DNA from: Deferribacteres bacterium
GTDB taxonomy: Bacteria; Zhuqueibacterota; Zhuqueibacteria; Zhuqueibacterales; Geothermadaptataceae
Direction of reading: 5' to 3'
Assembly (NCBI GenBank): GCA_020633655.1
Contig: JACKDF010000010.1
Span: forward strand, 62,001 to 126,000
Length of the DNA: 64,000 nucleotides
Positions 8,652 to 17,668 of the stretch are shown piece after piece (position 1 is the first letter of the stretch; each line of letters starts with the position of its first letter). A model generated the notes under the pieces. The model did not search any database and had not been told where the DNA came from. It saw only the letters and a program-made list of their open reading frames with translations. The position numbers and the translations under genes are program-made.

Positions 8652-9158
8652 TCATTCGTCTTTTGTTAGACTTTCAATAAGCGACTTTTGTGCCGGACAT
8701 AATTTGATCAGCCAATTTTTATTGCCAAATTCGAAGTCTGCAAAATCAAAACCGGGGGCAACGGTACACCCGACAAGGGAAAAAGAACTGCTATCATTTA
8801 CGGTAGCACCGAACCAAGTGTTTGCTGGTACAAGCTGTTGAAAACATTGTCCGGATTCTGCATCCGGGCCGAGCGGAAGGGTGCTATATTTGCCATCAGG
8901 AGTGATCACATGGATTGTGAGTGCACTGCCGGAATAAAAATGCCACATTTCATCCGCCTGAATACGGTGAAAGAGGGACTTTTGATTTCCTTTAAGAAGA
9001 AAATGAATAGCTGTCGAATAATTACGATCGCCATTGAAACGATCTGGTAAAGCTCGGTGTGCAATTTTCTCCTCAGCGCGGTAGGTTTCACGAAAGTAGC
9101 CGCCTTCCGGGTGGGCTGAAAGGTGGAGTTTATCGATCCAGTAATCAGCGTGGTTCAT
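8652..9158 (-). CDS. cupin protein, DUF985 / COG3542 family
   Basis: A single-domain cupin of 168 residues. HPEGGYFRETY near residues 16-26, STAIHFLL near 48-55, FHRIQADEMWHFYSG near 62-76 and the C-terminal GCTVAPGFDFADFEFG are the signature blocks of the DUF985 family. The His/Glu residues of the second block would ligate a metal. The enzymatic role of the family is uncharacterised. Its ATG is four bases after the stop codon of the nucleoside phosphorylase gene, so the two are very likely co-transcribed. Confidence 0.85.
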   Translation of the reverse strand: MNHADYWIDKLHLSAHPEGGYFRETYRAEEKIAHRALPDRFNGDRNYSTAIHFLLKGNQKSLFHRIQADEMWHFYSGSALTIHVITPDGKYSTLPLGPDAESGQCFQQLVPANTWFGATVNDSSSFSLVGCTVAPGFDFADFEFGNKNWLIKLCPAQKSLIESLTKDE

Positions 9159-9161
9159 AAT

Positions 9162-9932
9162 TTAATCTCCAATCGCCAAACAAGCTTCGGCAGCCAGCCA
9201 GAACATTTTTTCCCGCAATGAGGTATCTTTGGTAAATCCACGGGAATCCCATTCTTCACCGGCAAGTGAGTCCCCACTGTAGAGGAGTTGCCCAATGGTG
9301 ACATTGCGAAATTTTGCCACGGCAAAGAGCGATGCTGCTTCCATTTCAACAGCCAGACAGCCTTCATCTTTGCGTGTTTGCATACGTTGCCGCGTCTCCC
9401 GATACAATCCTGCCGTTGTCCAGGTTTTTGTACGAATGAACGGAATCTTTCGGCGGTGCAAAACCTGTTCAATGGCTGTCACTGCTTCAGGCGATGCTTC
9501 CACCTCACGGGATGGCGGCAAATAATGATAAGAAGCGCCCTCATCGCGAATTGCCGAAGCAGGCACCAGGGCATGCCCCATGGTGAGATCGTCGTCGAGC
9601 ACACCACAACTACCAACAACGATGAATTTTCGACAACCGCGTGCGATGATTTCTTCGAACATGGCTGCAGCATATGCGTCGCCCAGACCGGGATGAAATG
9701 CCGCGATGCGTTTACCGTTCATTTCAAATTCCCAAAGGGGGTGTGTGCCCATTTCCGATCGATGCCGGGCAATTTGCTTGAATGGCACTTGCTGCGATAA
9801 TCGCGACAGCACTTCCTGAAAAAAACACAGAACGCAGTGCTCCGGCGCGTCAATTGCTTTTGTCGTTATTGATGGTTCGATTATGGCTTCGCGTGTTGGC
9901 GTGAAATCCAGAAGGGGTATTTTGTCTTTCAT
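9162..9932 (-). CDS. nucleoside phosphorylase (PNP/UDP family)
   Basis: A 256-residue member of the purine/uridine phosphorylase superfamily, which splits nucleosides with phosphate into base and ribose-1-phosphate. The phosphate-site GLGDAYAAAMFEEII and KFIVVGSCGVLDDD lie near residues 82-112. EGCLAVEMEAASLFAVAK near 190-207 contains the ribose-binding Glu-Met-Glu of the family, and LLYSGDSLAGEEW follows. I cannot tell purine from uridine specificity. It is the first gene of a two-gene unit with the DUF985 cupin and is divergent from the enoyl-CoA hydratase gene. Confidence 0.85.
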   Translation of the reverse strand: MKDKIPLLDFTPTREAIIEPSITTKAIDAPEHCVLCFFQEVLSRLSQQVPFKQIARHRSEMGTHPLWEFEMNGKRIAAFHPGLGDAYAAAMFEEIIARGCRKFIVVGSCGVLDDDLTMGHALVPASAIRDEGASYHYLPPSREVEASPEAVTAIEQVLHRRKIPFIRTKTWTTAGLYRETRQRMQTRKDEGCLAVEMEAASLFAVAKFRNVTIGQLLYSGDSLAGEEWDSRGFTKDTSLREKMFWLAAEACLAIGD

Positions 9933-10058
9933 GCATATATCCAGGACCGGTTTACAAACTCAAAAATAAAAACAAAAGAATCTTGAATATTAATGCAAAA
10001 AGCAAGTTATTTCCAAATCAGAAAAATTGAACGCTTGTCATAAAAAAGGAGTGAAGTC

Positions 10059-10808
10059 ATGCCCACCTCAGAAATACTGGTAACGGAAGAAAACCATATT
10101 TGCACAGTGAAATTCAACCGCCCACATCAGAAAAATGCCATTAATGAGGCGATGTACACAGCATTATCCGATGCAATGATTGCAGCTGACAACGATCCGG
10201 ACGTTCATGTCCTGCTGATAACCGGTGACGAGTCGTGTTTCACAGCGGGAAATGATTTGCGTGAATTTTTGGAAAAACCGCCGACAAGTAAGGACAGTCC
10301 CGGATTTCGCTTTCTACGGACCCTCGTGGGTTTGCAAAAGCCGTTGGTCGCCGCCGTGAACGGCCCGGCGGTTGGTATCGGGACAACGCTTCTCTTGCAT
10401 TGTGATTTAGTTTATGCTGGCGAATCGGCGGTGTTCATTTTGCCATTCATCAATCTGGGATTATGTCCGGAAAACGCCTGCAGCCTGTTGCTCCCCCAAA
10501 CAGCCGGCCACCGCCGGGCAGCAGAGTTGTTGATGTTGGGTGAGCCTTTTAATGCTGAAACTGCACAGACTCTGGGGATCATAAATTCGGCATGTCCTGA
10601 TGCTGAAACAATGGAACACGCGTTGGCAACGGCTGAAAAACTGGCAGCAAAACCACCACTGGCATTGCGCCAAACCAAAGCACTGATGAAATCAGCTTCG
10701 AAAAAAGCAGTGCAAGAAATGTTATATGAGGAGATTCAGGTCTTTAGCACATTGTTACACAGTGCAGAAGCAAAAGCGGCAATGACGGCGTTTTTACGGA
10801 AATCTTAG
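10059..10808 (+). CDS. enoyl-CoA hydratase/isomerase family protein
   Basis: A 249-residue crotonase-fold protein. The block DESCFTAGNDLREFLE near residues 64-79 is the first CoA/oxyanion segment, and PLVAAVNGPAVGIGTTLLLHCDLVYAGESAVF near 98-129 is the second, including the family-typical GPAVGIG. At the hydratase Glu positions the sequence has ENACSLLLPQ, which is more like isomerase or ECI-type members than classical hydratases, so the exact reaction is open. AGGAG precedes the ATG. It stands alone between two minus-strand units. Confidence 0.85.
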   Translation: MPTSEILVTEENHICTVKFNRPHQKNAINEAMYTALSDAMIAADNDPDVHVLLITGDESCFTAGNDLREFLEKPPTSKDSPGFRFLRTLVGLQKPLVAAVNGPAVGIGTTLLLHCDLVYAGESAVFILPFINLGLCPENACSLLLPQTAGHRRAAELLMLGEPFNAETAQTLGIINSACPDAETMEHALATAEKLAAKPPLALRQTKALMKSASKKAVQEMLYEEIQVFSTLLHSAEAKAAMTAFLRKS

Positions 10809-10881
10809 GTTAAAAGATACCATCGGGTTCGCGATGATCTGAGAAAAGCCCGTTTAATTTTACAAATGAGATCACAAAAGC

Positions 10882-11559
10882 TCAAGATTTCGTTCGCATG
10901 AATTTTCGAATAAAGTCCGCTTTGCCTTCATCGACTTCTGCATTGCTGAAATTGCCTTTTTCCAGCTCGTGCTCTGTTTTTTTTGCTACTCGGCTATAAA
11001 AAAGTATCCCGTCTTCAAAAATGCCCGCAACGTCTTTTTCGGCCAATTCGAATAAAATGTTTTCTGCTTTTGCGAACGCACCAGTCAATTCATAATATTC
11101 AAACAGGCGATGCTGGAATGCAACGGTCTGCAATGCGCGGGGAATGTGGGGAATGATAGCTTCTACCTTTTCTTGGCTTTGTGATGACAATTGCTGATTG
11201 CCACTGCGAATGATTTCCATAAATAAAATCGCTGCTTTAAAAAACAGCGTTTGCGCTGCTAGGAGCTGCTCACGTTTGACTAACGCATCGGCTTGCTCAT
11301 AAAAAAGCCTGGCCAGGACGAAAGCCCTGGCTGGATCGACGAACGTTCCGTTGCGCAATAAATCCACAATATCTTCCGGTTCCACATGCCGGAACATCTG
11401 ATAATCTGTTCCGAGCAATTTTTCGCAGAGTGCACCAATATTCTCATCCATTTCTTTCCAGCGTTCTTTCAGTTTGCTGGAAAGTATGAGCGCAAGACCT
11501 TGCATGAACTGCTCGATCATGCGCATGATGTAATCTTCACGAATCATCGGAATGGCCAC
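10882..11559 (-). CDS. DUF6483-like helical protein
   Basis: A 225-residue, alpha-helical cytoplasmic protein. The opening IREDYIMRMIEQFMQGLALIL resembles the start of the DUF6483 family, whose members share a helical repeat architecture; I am not certain of the match. The middle (PARAFVLARLFYEQADALV) has TPR-like spacing. The function is unknown. The start codon is 14 bases past the stop codon of the cyclophilin gene on the same strand, so the two are probably one operon. A Met at codon 5 is an alternative start. Confidence 0.65.
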   Translation of the reverse strand: MAIPMIREDYIMRMIEQFMQGLALILSSKLKERWKEMDENIGALCEKLLGTDYQMFRHVEPEDIVDLLRNGTFVDPARAFVLARLFYEQADALVKREQLLAAQTLFFKAAILFMEIIRSGNQQLSSQSQEKVEAIIPHIPRALQTVAFQHRLFEYYELTGAFAKAENILFELAEKDVAGIFEDGILFYSRVAKKTEHELEKGNFSNAEVDEGKADFIRKFMRTKS

Positions 11560-11573
11560 TTTCAGAGAGTGTT

Positions 11574-12269
11574 TTATTGTTTAATGATTTCAATCGTCTT
11601 AATGATTACGGGTTTTACCGGGCGGTTCGCTTCAGCTGTCTGTACCGTTGCGATTGTATTGACTACATCCATTCCTTTTAGCACCTTACCGAAAGCAGTG
11701 TATTGTCCATCAAGGTGCGGTGCTGTGCCGTGCATGATAAAAAACTGTGAGCCGGCACCCATTCGCACATCGGAGACGCGTGCCATTGAGAGCACACCCG
11801 GCATATGTTTGGTTGTATTAAATTCATGCGGGATCGAAATCAAAGGGCTGCCCAATCCATCATTTGTGGGGTCATTATCTTTCGAATTGGGATCCCCACC
11901 CTGAATCATGAAATTGGCCATTATTCGATGAAATTTGGTATTGTCATAAAATCCATTCTCAGCACGTTCGATGAAGGCAAAGCAGGTGATGGGCGCTTTG
12001 TAAGGTTCGAAACCGACTTCGATGTCACCATAATTGGTGATAATTTTTGCTTTCAAACCCTTCATATGGGAAGAAAGAAAGTTGAGATTTGTGTCCGCTC
12101 TTTTATAGAAAGCCAAATCCTCTTTCATTTTTTCCATTTGAGCAACGAGTTCACCCTTTTGTTTTAGTAATTCACTTTTTTCTGCTTCCAACTCTTTGCA
12201 ACCATCATTTTTTGAACAGGCTGATAAGGATAGGCTGAGTACAAGAATTAGTTTAAAAATCTTTTCCAT
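11574..12269 (-). CDS. cyclophilin-type peptidyl-prolyl isomerase, lipoprotein
   Basis: The signal peptide ends SLSAC near residue 19, marking a lipoprotein. Residues 24-55 are a short coiled coil rich in Glu/Lys (CKELEAEKSELLKQKGELVA). The cyclophilin domain begins near residue 75 (AKIITNYGDIEVGFEPYKAP) and shows FHRIMANFMIQGGDP, GSQFFIMHGTAPHLDGQYTAFGKV and a C-terminal strand. These are the catalytic Arg, Gln and Phe motifs of the family. It would assist folding of exported proteins at the membrane. The coiled coil may act as a spacer or dimeriser. It heads a unit with the DUF6483-like gene. Confidence 0.9.
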   Translation of the reverse strand: MEKIFKLILVLSLSLSACSKNDGCKELEAEKSELLKQKGELVAQMEKMKEDLAFYKRADTNLNFLSSHMKGLKAKIITNYGDIEVGFEPYKAPITCFAFIERAENGFYDNTKFHRIMANFMIQGGDPNSKDNDPTNDGLGSPLISIPHEFNTTKHMPGVLSMARVSDVRMGAGSQFFIMHGTAPHLDGQYTAFGKVLKGMDVVNTIATVQTAEANRPVKPVIIKTIEIIKQ

Positions 12270-12701
12270 TTTTCACCTTTTGAAATGCATGAATCATTAA
12301 TTAATTTTTCAAAAAATATGGAAATTTATAATTGATAGCAAGTCCTGACTTATCATATTTAGTCCAATGAATCTATACCCTATTCATTATTCCCTGCTGT
12401 TTGCAGGAACTTCTGTGCCAGGAAATTCCTGCCAAATTTCCATTTGCATGAATGATGGATATACAGTAATTACTATTATTTGTATTAAATTTTCAAAACG
12501 ATGATTAAATCTTGGTTGCAATCCTTGTGCAGGAGGGTAGTTAGCGATTAAATTTTGAGCACATGAAATTTCATTATATAAAGACGGGGGAGACCACTTA
12601 CATCAGAGCCTTGCCAATTTAACTTGGCAAGGCTGTTTTTTAGGAGAGTATATCATCCAAATTGGTAGGAACTTCAAACCGTGAACCCGCATGTGGGTAT
12701 A
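12270..12701. other. intergenic region with an orphan terminator
   Basis: About 430 bases without a convincing gene. It holds a strong plus-strand hairpin terminator at 12607-12641 that no plus-strand gene explains. A TTGAGC / TATAAA pair separated by 16 bases (12555-12582) could start a very short transcript that ends there. Confidence 0.4.
12607..12641 (+). terminator. orphan rho-independent terminator
   Basis: The arms AGCCTTGCCAA and TTGGCAAGGCT pair perfectly over 11 bp around a 6-base loop and are followed by GTTTTTT. It is a textbook terminator on the plus strand. The nearest upstream plus-strand gene is the enoyl-CoA hydratase 1.8 kb away. Confidence 0.75.
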
Positions 12702-13010
12702 TCAGTTGACAAAAAGTGCAACGATGAATGTTAGAATGCCCAAAATGTTAAGAGAATGGCTAAAAAATTTTATACCCCAAAATTTTTCTTCAAGAAAAGA
12801 TAAAATACTTATGGATATATATTGCAAAATTCCCATGTTTAATTCATCGGCCACGATGGCGCAATTGATAAAAAATGCCAGCAGCATAATAAATAGTACA
12901 CTCCAGGCAAATGTTTTAATAATTTCACGGACAGATCGACAGTCTGCTATTTCTTCCACCTCATAACTCCATTGCACTATGAAATTGCTTTCTATGTTTG
13001 AACGAGTCAA
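12702..13010 (-). CDS. possible small membrane protein
   Basis: An open frame of about 100 codons with three hydrophobic segments (residues about 33-52, 60-72 and 84-101), the second followed by the polar loop EEKFWGIKFFSH. The start is unclear: the first usable codon is a TTG at 13010 and there is no good Shine-Dalgarno sequence, while a GTG lies further in. The alternating membrane pattern favours a real protein, but an overlapping plus-strand frame exists and no family is recognised. It could also be a remnant of a larger gene. Confidence 0.35.
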   Translation of the reverse strand: MTRSNIESNFIVQWSYEVEEIADCRSVREIIKTFAWSVLFIMLLAFFINCAIVADELNMGILQYISISILSFLEEKFWGIKFFSHSLNILGILTFIVALFVN

Positions 13011-13402
13011 GGGCAGGCAAGCAACATGCCAATGTATAACTTGTTGTTTTTTTTGCTTTGAAAGCGTTGAAGACCGGGGAAAAACACCAAGTGATGGTCT
13101 AAAATGCAGATCGAAACCAGATGTTTGGATTAATTTTTTTGTTTAATATACGCCCCATTGGTTTAGTAACATGGAATTCATCGAACTTGCGGAAAACGCC
13201 TAGAGTTGATATACTATAGCCCTATCCTGCTTCATGCAATGCGAAGCAAACAAGGTGTTAGCTCGAAAGCCGGCCAGCAGAAGGCAAATTACGCTGTACA
13301 ATTGCTACTCTGCTTTTTCTATATAGGCGAAATAAGCACAATATTCGAAAAAATGCGGGATTAGACACTATTGGGGTTCATTAAATTATGCTGGGAGTAA
13401 GC
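13011..13402. other. intergenic region, nothing recognised
   Basis: About 390 bases upstream of the carboxypeptidase gene. A GTTGATATACTATAG stretch near 13206-13220 could be part of a promoter. I see no gene, repeat or RNA. Confidence 0.3.
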
Positions 13403-14623
13403 ATGAAATTGATACAATTGATAATCGTTCTTTTTTTATTGTTTCATTCGTCTTTGCTGGCAGAAGTGGAGAAAAAAACTTATGCAATTGAAGATAAATG
13501 TGGATTTGATCCGGACTATGCGGCGAAGACCTTCAAAATACTTGGACACGCCTGGGGTTATGGTTATGATACGTTGCTTGTGGATTTACAGCGCTGGCAA
13601 GAATGCCCATACGTTGAAGTTGACTCCATAGGTGCTAGTACACAAAATCGTGCTCTCTGGTTGGTGACGATAACAGACACCAATTATGCAATTTCACCAC
13701 GAATTCGCATTTCAATTCATGCTCGAACACATCCAGGGGAAGTGCAGTCTACATGGGTGACAAATGAAATTATCAAAATCTTGACTGGTGAATCGGAATT
13801 AGCCCGGCTTCTGCGTGCGAATTGTGTCTTTAATATTGTGCCATTGTATAACCCCGATGGTGTTGAACTCGGTTATCCACGGGAAAATGCAAATGGGGTT
13901 GATCTCGAAAGCAATTGGTTTGCTGCGGTTCCCGAACAGGAAGTACTGGTTTTACGTACTCTTTTTGAAAAAAATATGGATGAGGAAAATCCAATCGAAG
14001 TTGCTTTGAATATGCATTCTGCCTACGCATGCAAACGGTATTTTGTCTTTCATGATGCTGCAGGAACGTCTGTTGAGTATGAGAATATGGAAAGGGATTT
14101 CGTTGGTGCGGTTTATGACCAGTGGCCCTCGGGATTTGAGCCATGGTATTACATGGTCACGTGGACGAGCGGTACGCCATATCTTTACCCGGAAAGTTGG
14201 TTCTGGTTGTATCACAATGCTGCAGTGATGGCACTAACCTACGAAGACGGTAATTGTGATACTGCAGGAGAATTCGATCGGACAGCTGCGGCGATTCTAA
14301 CCGGCATTGCAGAATATTATGGCTTGCAAACTGAGCCGAGTTTTATCACCGAAAATCCAAATTTTACTGAGGCAGCGCGAACGGTTGCTGTTTATCCAAA
14401 CCCAATTGGAATTGATGGAATTATGCATCTTTTTAACCCAAATGATGAGCGTTTTTTTGCGATACAGCTGTTTGATATCCGGGGACGCAGAGTCCATCAA
14501 TTTAATCAGATGGAGGGATCGCAAACGACCTTTCAACTTCCTTCGCTTGTTGGAGGACGTTACTTTTTAAATTTTATTTCTGAGCAAAAAAGATCGGTTG
14601 TTCCAATAACAATTATCAAATAA
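13403..14623 (+). CDS. secreted M14-family zinc carboxypeptidase with T9SS sorting domain
   Basis: A signal peptide (KLIQLIIVLFLLFHSSLLA) leads into a peptidase M14 domain. ARTHPGEVQST contains the HxxE zinc pair, LYNPDGVELGYPREN the substrate-binding segment with Asn/Arg, NMHS the third zinc His, and ALTYEDG the catalytic Glu. A shorter C-terminal region begins VYPNPIGIDG and contains FDIRGRRVHQF and a final IPITIIK-like strand, the pattern of a type IX secretion C-terminal domain. It should remove C-terminal residues from peptides outside the cell. The ATG at 13403 has GGGAG five bases before it and is preferred to the in-frame ATG at 13388. Confidence 0.85.
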   Translation: MKLIQLIIVLFLLFHSSLLAEVEKKTYAIEDKCGFDPDYAAKTFKILGHAWGYGYDTLLVDLQRWQECPYVEVDSIGASTQNRALWLVTITDTNYAISPRIRISIHARTHPGEVQSTWVTNEIIKILTGESELARLLRANCVFNIVPLYNPDGVELGYPRENANGVDLESNWFAAVPEQEVLVLRTLFEKNMDEENPIEVALNMHSAYACKRYFVFHDAAGTSVEYENMERDFVGAVYDQWPSGFEPWYYMVTWTSGTPYLYPESWFWLYHNAAVMALTYEDGNCDTAGEFDRTAAAILTGIAEYYGLQTEPSFITENPNFTEAARTVAVYPNPIGIDGIMHLFNPNDERFFAIQLFDIRGRRVHQFNQMEGSQTTFQLPSLVGGRYFLNFISEQKRSVVPITIIK

Positions 14624-14648
14624 ACCAGGTTTCAGCATTTGTTAATTC

Positions 14649-16043
14649 ATGCGGGCTTCGTGCATGCTTACACCATTATTCAACAAAATTCCTTTTCGCT
14701 TCAATTTTTCCTTGCAGTGGAAAATACGGTATCGACGGGCACTAGCGATATCGCTGTTGTTGCATATTTTGTCAGGACTTGTGATTGCGAAAATCCTTAA
14801 ACTCGTTTTTGATGCAGAGAACAGCATCCATCCATCGGCGATTGAGTTTGTGTTCCTGCCACCAGAGGAAATTGAATTTACGGCAAATGGATTCGTGCGA
14901 CCAAGTGATGAATCCCGTAATCGTGCAGAAATGTTGAAAAATACAGGTTCAATGCAGCGCCTCGGTGAAAATCGAGGACTTCTGGATGCGAGAAGTACAG
15001 AATCGCAAGCAAGTGACATCCCGCCAACGCCATTGGTTCCAATGGATAACATGCATGAGGAATCCATTGCATCTCCCACACCAAATGATCTTGCCATTGC
15101 GACCAAGCCAGCCGATTTACGTTCTGCTTTCGATTATGCGCCGAAGCCGATGACACACACAATTGCTGCTGATATCTTTGATGAAAATTATCGTTTACAG
15201 CCGGCTACTCTTTCGATCACATCAACCGAAAAAGAAAAATTAAGTGAGAAACTTGAGAGAATATTACACGATTTTCCCCTGGATTTGCAACAGGACACGA
15301 CCATTCGCTGGGAATGGCAGGAATCGGAGTACATTTTCGATTTCAAAAATATTCCGGCAGAAAAACCAACACAGTTTGATGAAGTCGTTGTGAAAATCAA
15401 AAAAGAGCACATGGGATTATCCACTGCAACAGAAACACATATGCGACGAATGGCATTTTCGCATTATGCAAAATTTGTTGATTTCTGGAATCCGCGGATT
15501 GTTTTGCACGATGATGAATTTGATGGCCGGTTTCATTCCAATTCTGCTTTCAAAATCACCAATTTTGGTCGTCGCCCCCAATTCCGCGGCAAGGTAACGA
15601 CTTCTGCACACAGTGTCCAGACATCGGGAGCGTTCAGCTTGTCCTTTATTCCTCAACGGGATTCCATATTTGTCGCTGGCCTGGAGACGGGAATTGATGA
15701 AATAAAATTGCCAAGGGGATTTGATGCTTTCGATGAGAAAATCGATGATTCGCTTACGTACCGTTTTTCTGAAGAGACTTGGTTGCGGTTTCAAAGATCG
15801 GGTATCATTTCCTGGCGATCAAAATCGGAAGCGCAGGAACATATTATTCGACTGGCCGATGCGACCGTGGTTTTACTTGGATTACCCAATGCAAAGCTCC
15901 ATTTGCAAGGTGTTCTTGCAGGGAAAGTTATGGTGTCTTCGAAAGCAGACATTTTGATAGATGGCTCCCTGGTCTATAAAACTGATCCTCGTGTATATGG
16001 CTCCGCTGAGGATTACCTTGTGTTATGTCGGCGAAAGATATAA
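14649..16043 (+). CDS. protein with TonB-like N-terminal anchor and DUF4900/PilX-like region, truncated by frameshift
   Basis: The N-terminal 60 residues hold one membrane segment (RRALAISLLLHILSGLVIAKIL) whose SLLLH fits the SxxxH signature of TonB anchors. A Pro/Ser-rich linker follows (about 75-170). From about 235 the sequence resembles DUF4900-type proteins linked to pilus assembly: FHSNSAFKI, a glycine-poor beta region, then a beta-helix-like stretch LQGVLAGKVMVSSKADILIDGSLVYK. The frame stops at TAA 16041-16043, right where the next frame continues the same domain (SAKDIIISDPQITGPG). The chain therefore appears to be broken by a one-base change near 16020. There is no obvious Shine-Dalgarno sequence. 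It lies 25 bases after the carboxypeptidase gene. Confidence 0.65.
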   Translation: MRASCMLTPLFNKIPFRFNFSLQWKIRYRRALAISLLLHILSGLVIAKILKLVFDAENSIHPSAIEFVFLPPEEIEFTANGFVRPSDESRNRAEMLKNTGSMQRLGENRGLLDARSTESQASDIPPTPLVPMDNMHEESIASPTPNDLAIATKPADLRSAFDYAPKPMTHTIAADIFDENYRLQPATLSITSTEKEKLSEKLERILHDFPLDLQQDTTIRWEWQESEYIFDFKNIPAEKPTQFDEVVVKIKKEHMGLSTATETHMRRMAFSHYAKFVDFWNPRIVLHDDEFDGRFHSNSAFKITNFGRRPQFRGKVTTSAHSVQTSGAFSLSFIPQRDSIFVAGLETGIDEIKLPRGFDAFDEKIDDSLTYRFSEETWLRFQRSGIISWRSKSEAQEHIIRLADATVVLLGLPNAKLHLQGVLAGKVMVSSKADILIDGSLVYKTDPRVYGSAEDYLVLCRRKI

Positions 16044-16354
16044 TCATTTCGGACCCGCAAATCACTGGACCTGGTGATTTGCATTTGCAAGGAGCTTTTT
16101 TTGCAGGACGACAATTTCGTGTTCGTAAATTCTGGCACGAAAATAAGGGCGCAAAGTTATATATTTTAGGCTCGATAAGTGCCGGTAGTGTGGGAGCAAC
16201 AGAACCACGATACGGGACTCGTATCCAGTTCGATAAGCGACTGGAAGAGAGAAGGCCAGCATATTTTCCAATGACCAATCGGTACGAAGTATGGAATTGG
16301 GATGGGAAGTGGCATACGGGAGATAATAAGCATGTAACGGGAGAATCCCACTGA
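16025..16354 (+). CDS. C-terminal part of the frameshifted DUF4900/PilX-like protein
   Basis: This 109-residue frame overlaps the preceding one by 19 bases and reads MSAKDIIISDP, then DLHLQGAFFAGRQF, LYILGSISAGSVGATEP, RYGTRIQFDKRLEERRP and YFPMTNRYEVWNWDG. The last blocks are the usual C-terminal end of DUF4900-type proteins, with the tyrosine/arginine-rich DxRL and FPxTxRY patterns. The upstream gene lacks exactly this end. It has its own ATG at 16025 but no Shine-Dalgarno sequence, so separate translation would need coupling. The stop codon lies inside the following terminator hairpin. Confidence 0.6.
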   Translation: MSAKDIIISDPQITGPGDLHLQGAFFAGRQFRVRKFWHENKGAKLYILGSISAGSVGATEPRYGTRIQFDKRLEERRPAYFPMTNRYEVWNWDGKWHTGDNKHVTGESH

Positions 16355-16367
16355 AGAAATTCTCCCG
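16338..16367. terminator. bidirectional hairpin terminator
   Basis: The perfect arms CGGGAGAAT and ATTCTCCCG flank a 12-base loop that contains the stop codon of the upstream frame; TTT follows. It lies between convergent genes, 9 bases from the DUF2333 stop codon. Confidence 0.75.
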
Positions 16368-16375
16368 TTTAATTC

Positions 16376-17392
16376 CTAGCCTTGACTGAGCAGTTCCCGC
16401 AAATCGATTATCCCTGCATTGGCACGGGAAATATAAGAGGACATCACCAGGGAATAGTTGGCAAAAAAACCAAAATCAGAGCCGTTAAGTACCATCGGGC
16501 TCCACACAGTACGCTGCGTTGCCTCCAGTTCACGGATTATTTGCTGCACACTGCGTGTGGCATTTTTCTTTTTCAATACTTCTGCAAAATCGACTTCAAT
16601 AGCGCGCAGCAAGTGAATAAGCGCCCAGCATGTCCCGCGGGCTTCGTAAAAAACATCATCGATTTGCATCCACGGCGTTTTCACATCGATTATATCCGGT
16701 TCATAGGTGGATTGCACAGCCTCCGCCTCACCCGCTAAATTCGTATTGATACGTTCCTGGCCTACACTTGCACTTAAACGCTGCGAAAGGCTGCCGAGCC
16801 TGTTGGCCGCTGTACGTAACCAATCCCGCAGATTGTCCGCCCGCGCGAAGAATTGTGTGTTTTCATCCCGACGGTCGGTGAGTTGTTGCAAATAGCTTTC
16901 GAGCGCTTCAATACCATCATAATATTCATTTTCCGCTGAGGGAAAAAGCCAGGAGTTGCTGTCCACATTAAATTGTGGCTCTGCTTTGGCGAGAAATTGA
17001 TTTTCGATGGATTGTGTTTGTGCGCGGCTTATATCGTTGCGCAACGCTTTGGTGAAATCTCGAATTTGTACGAGTACGCCGAACTCCCAGTTTGGGATGT
17101 TATCCATGAAAATACCCGGAGGAGTGACATCGTTGCTGATATAACCCCCTCTTTTTTCCAGAATTGTTTTTGAAATTTTAATCAACGTGTTGGTTGTTAC
17201 GTAACCAGTGACCAGTTGTGTGTTTTCTGAACTAGCTTTTTGTTGTGCTGCCTTGTAAACATCGAAAAGTTCAGGCTCCGCGCTCCAGTAAAAAGTAAGA
17301 ACCAGAAAAAAAACACAAAGCGTTAAAAACAGGATCAAAATTATCCAGCTAAGACGGCGCTTCTCTTTGGGACTTTGTGCATTCTTTGCCAT
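16376..17392 (-). CDS. DUF2333 family membrane-anchored protein
   Basis: A 338-residue protein with a single N-terminal membrane helix (residues about 14-36) after a basic cytoplasmic tail. The motifs GGYISNDVTPPGIFMDNIPN, WEFGVLVQIRDFTKALRND, FARADNLRDWL and NRLGSLSQRLSASVGQ are near-textbook for DUF2333 (COG5345), a family best known from gammaproteobacteria. The bulk should lie in the periplasm and is helical. The function is unknown. Its presence here may reflect transfer or a wider distribution than usually noted. The promoter region is shared divergently with the rhodanese gene. Confidence 0.85.
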   Translation of the reverse strand: MAKNAQSPKEKRRLSWIILILFLTLCVFFLVLTFYWSAEPELFDVYKAAQQKASSENTQLVTGYVTTNTLIKISKTILEKRGGYISNDVTPPGIFMDNIPNWEFGVLVQIRDFTKALRNDISRAQTQSIENQFLAKAEPQFNVDSNSWLFPSAENEYYDGIEALESYLQQLTDRRDENTQFFARADNLRDWLRTAANRLGSLSQRLSASVGQERINTNLAGEAEAVQSTYEPDIIDVKTPWMQIDDVFYEARGTCWALIHLLRAIEVDFAEVLKKKNATRSVQQIIRELEATQRTVWSPMVLNGSDFGFFANYSLVMSSYISRANAGIIDLRELLSQG

Positions 17393-17668
17393 TGCACAAT
17401 CTCCTTAAAATTTTTGTTTGATGAAGTGTAAACAGAAAATTGGGATCGAATTGCATCATTGTAACGATCAATGCATCTCTTTGTTTCGCAGCTCAGGAAG
17501 AGCTATGAAAATTAAAAAAATTGGCGGCAATCGCCAGCGAAAATGCGTTTTAAATTGCTGTAATTTAAATTAAAACAATTGAAGACTTCAACAAAGTTCT
17601 TTTGTTTGCAATGGTTTTATTTATATTTTCACTGCACGTATTCATTAATTCCAAAAAGGGAGACGATA

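Noticed and set aside
12691..12966. 91-codon plus-strand frame overlapping the small membrane protein
   Set aside because: Its translation has no hydrophobic pattern or family match, and the opposite strand gives a better membrane-protein pattern.
13220..13320. Possible integron attC-like core (AAGGTGTTAGC)
   Set aside because: There is no second inverse core site or cassette structure and no integrase in the window.
16015..16045. Programmed minus-one frameshift at the split gene
   Set aside because: There is no slippery heptamer such as A AAA AAG and no downstream pseudoknot that I can see; a mutation or error is simpler.
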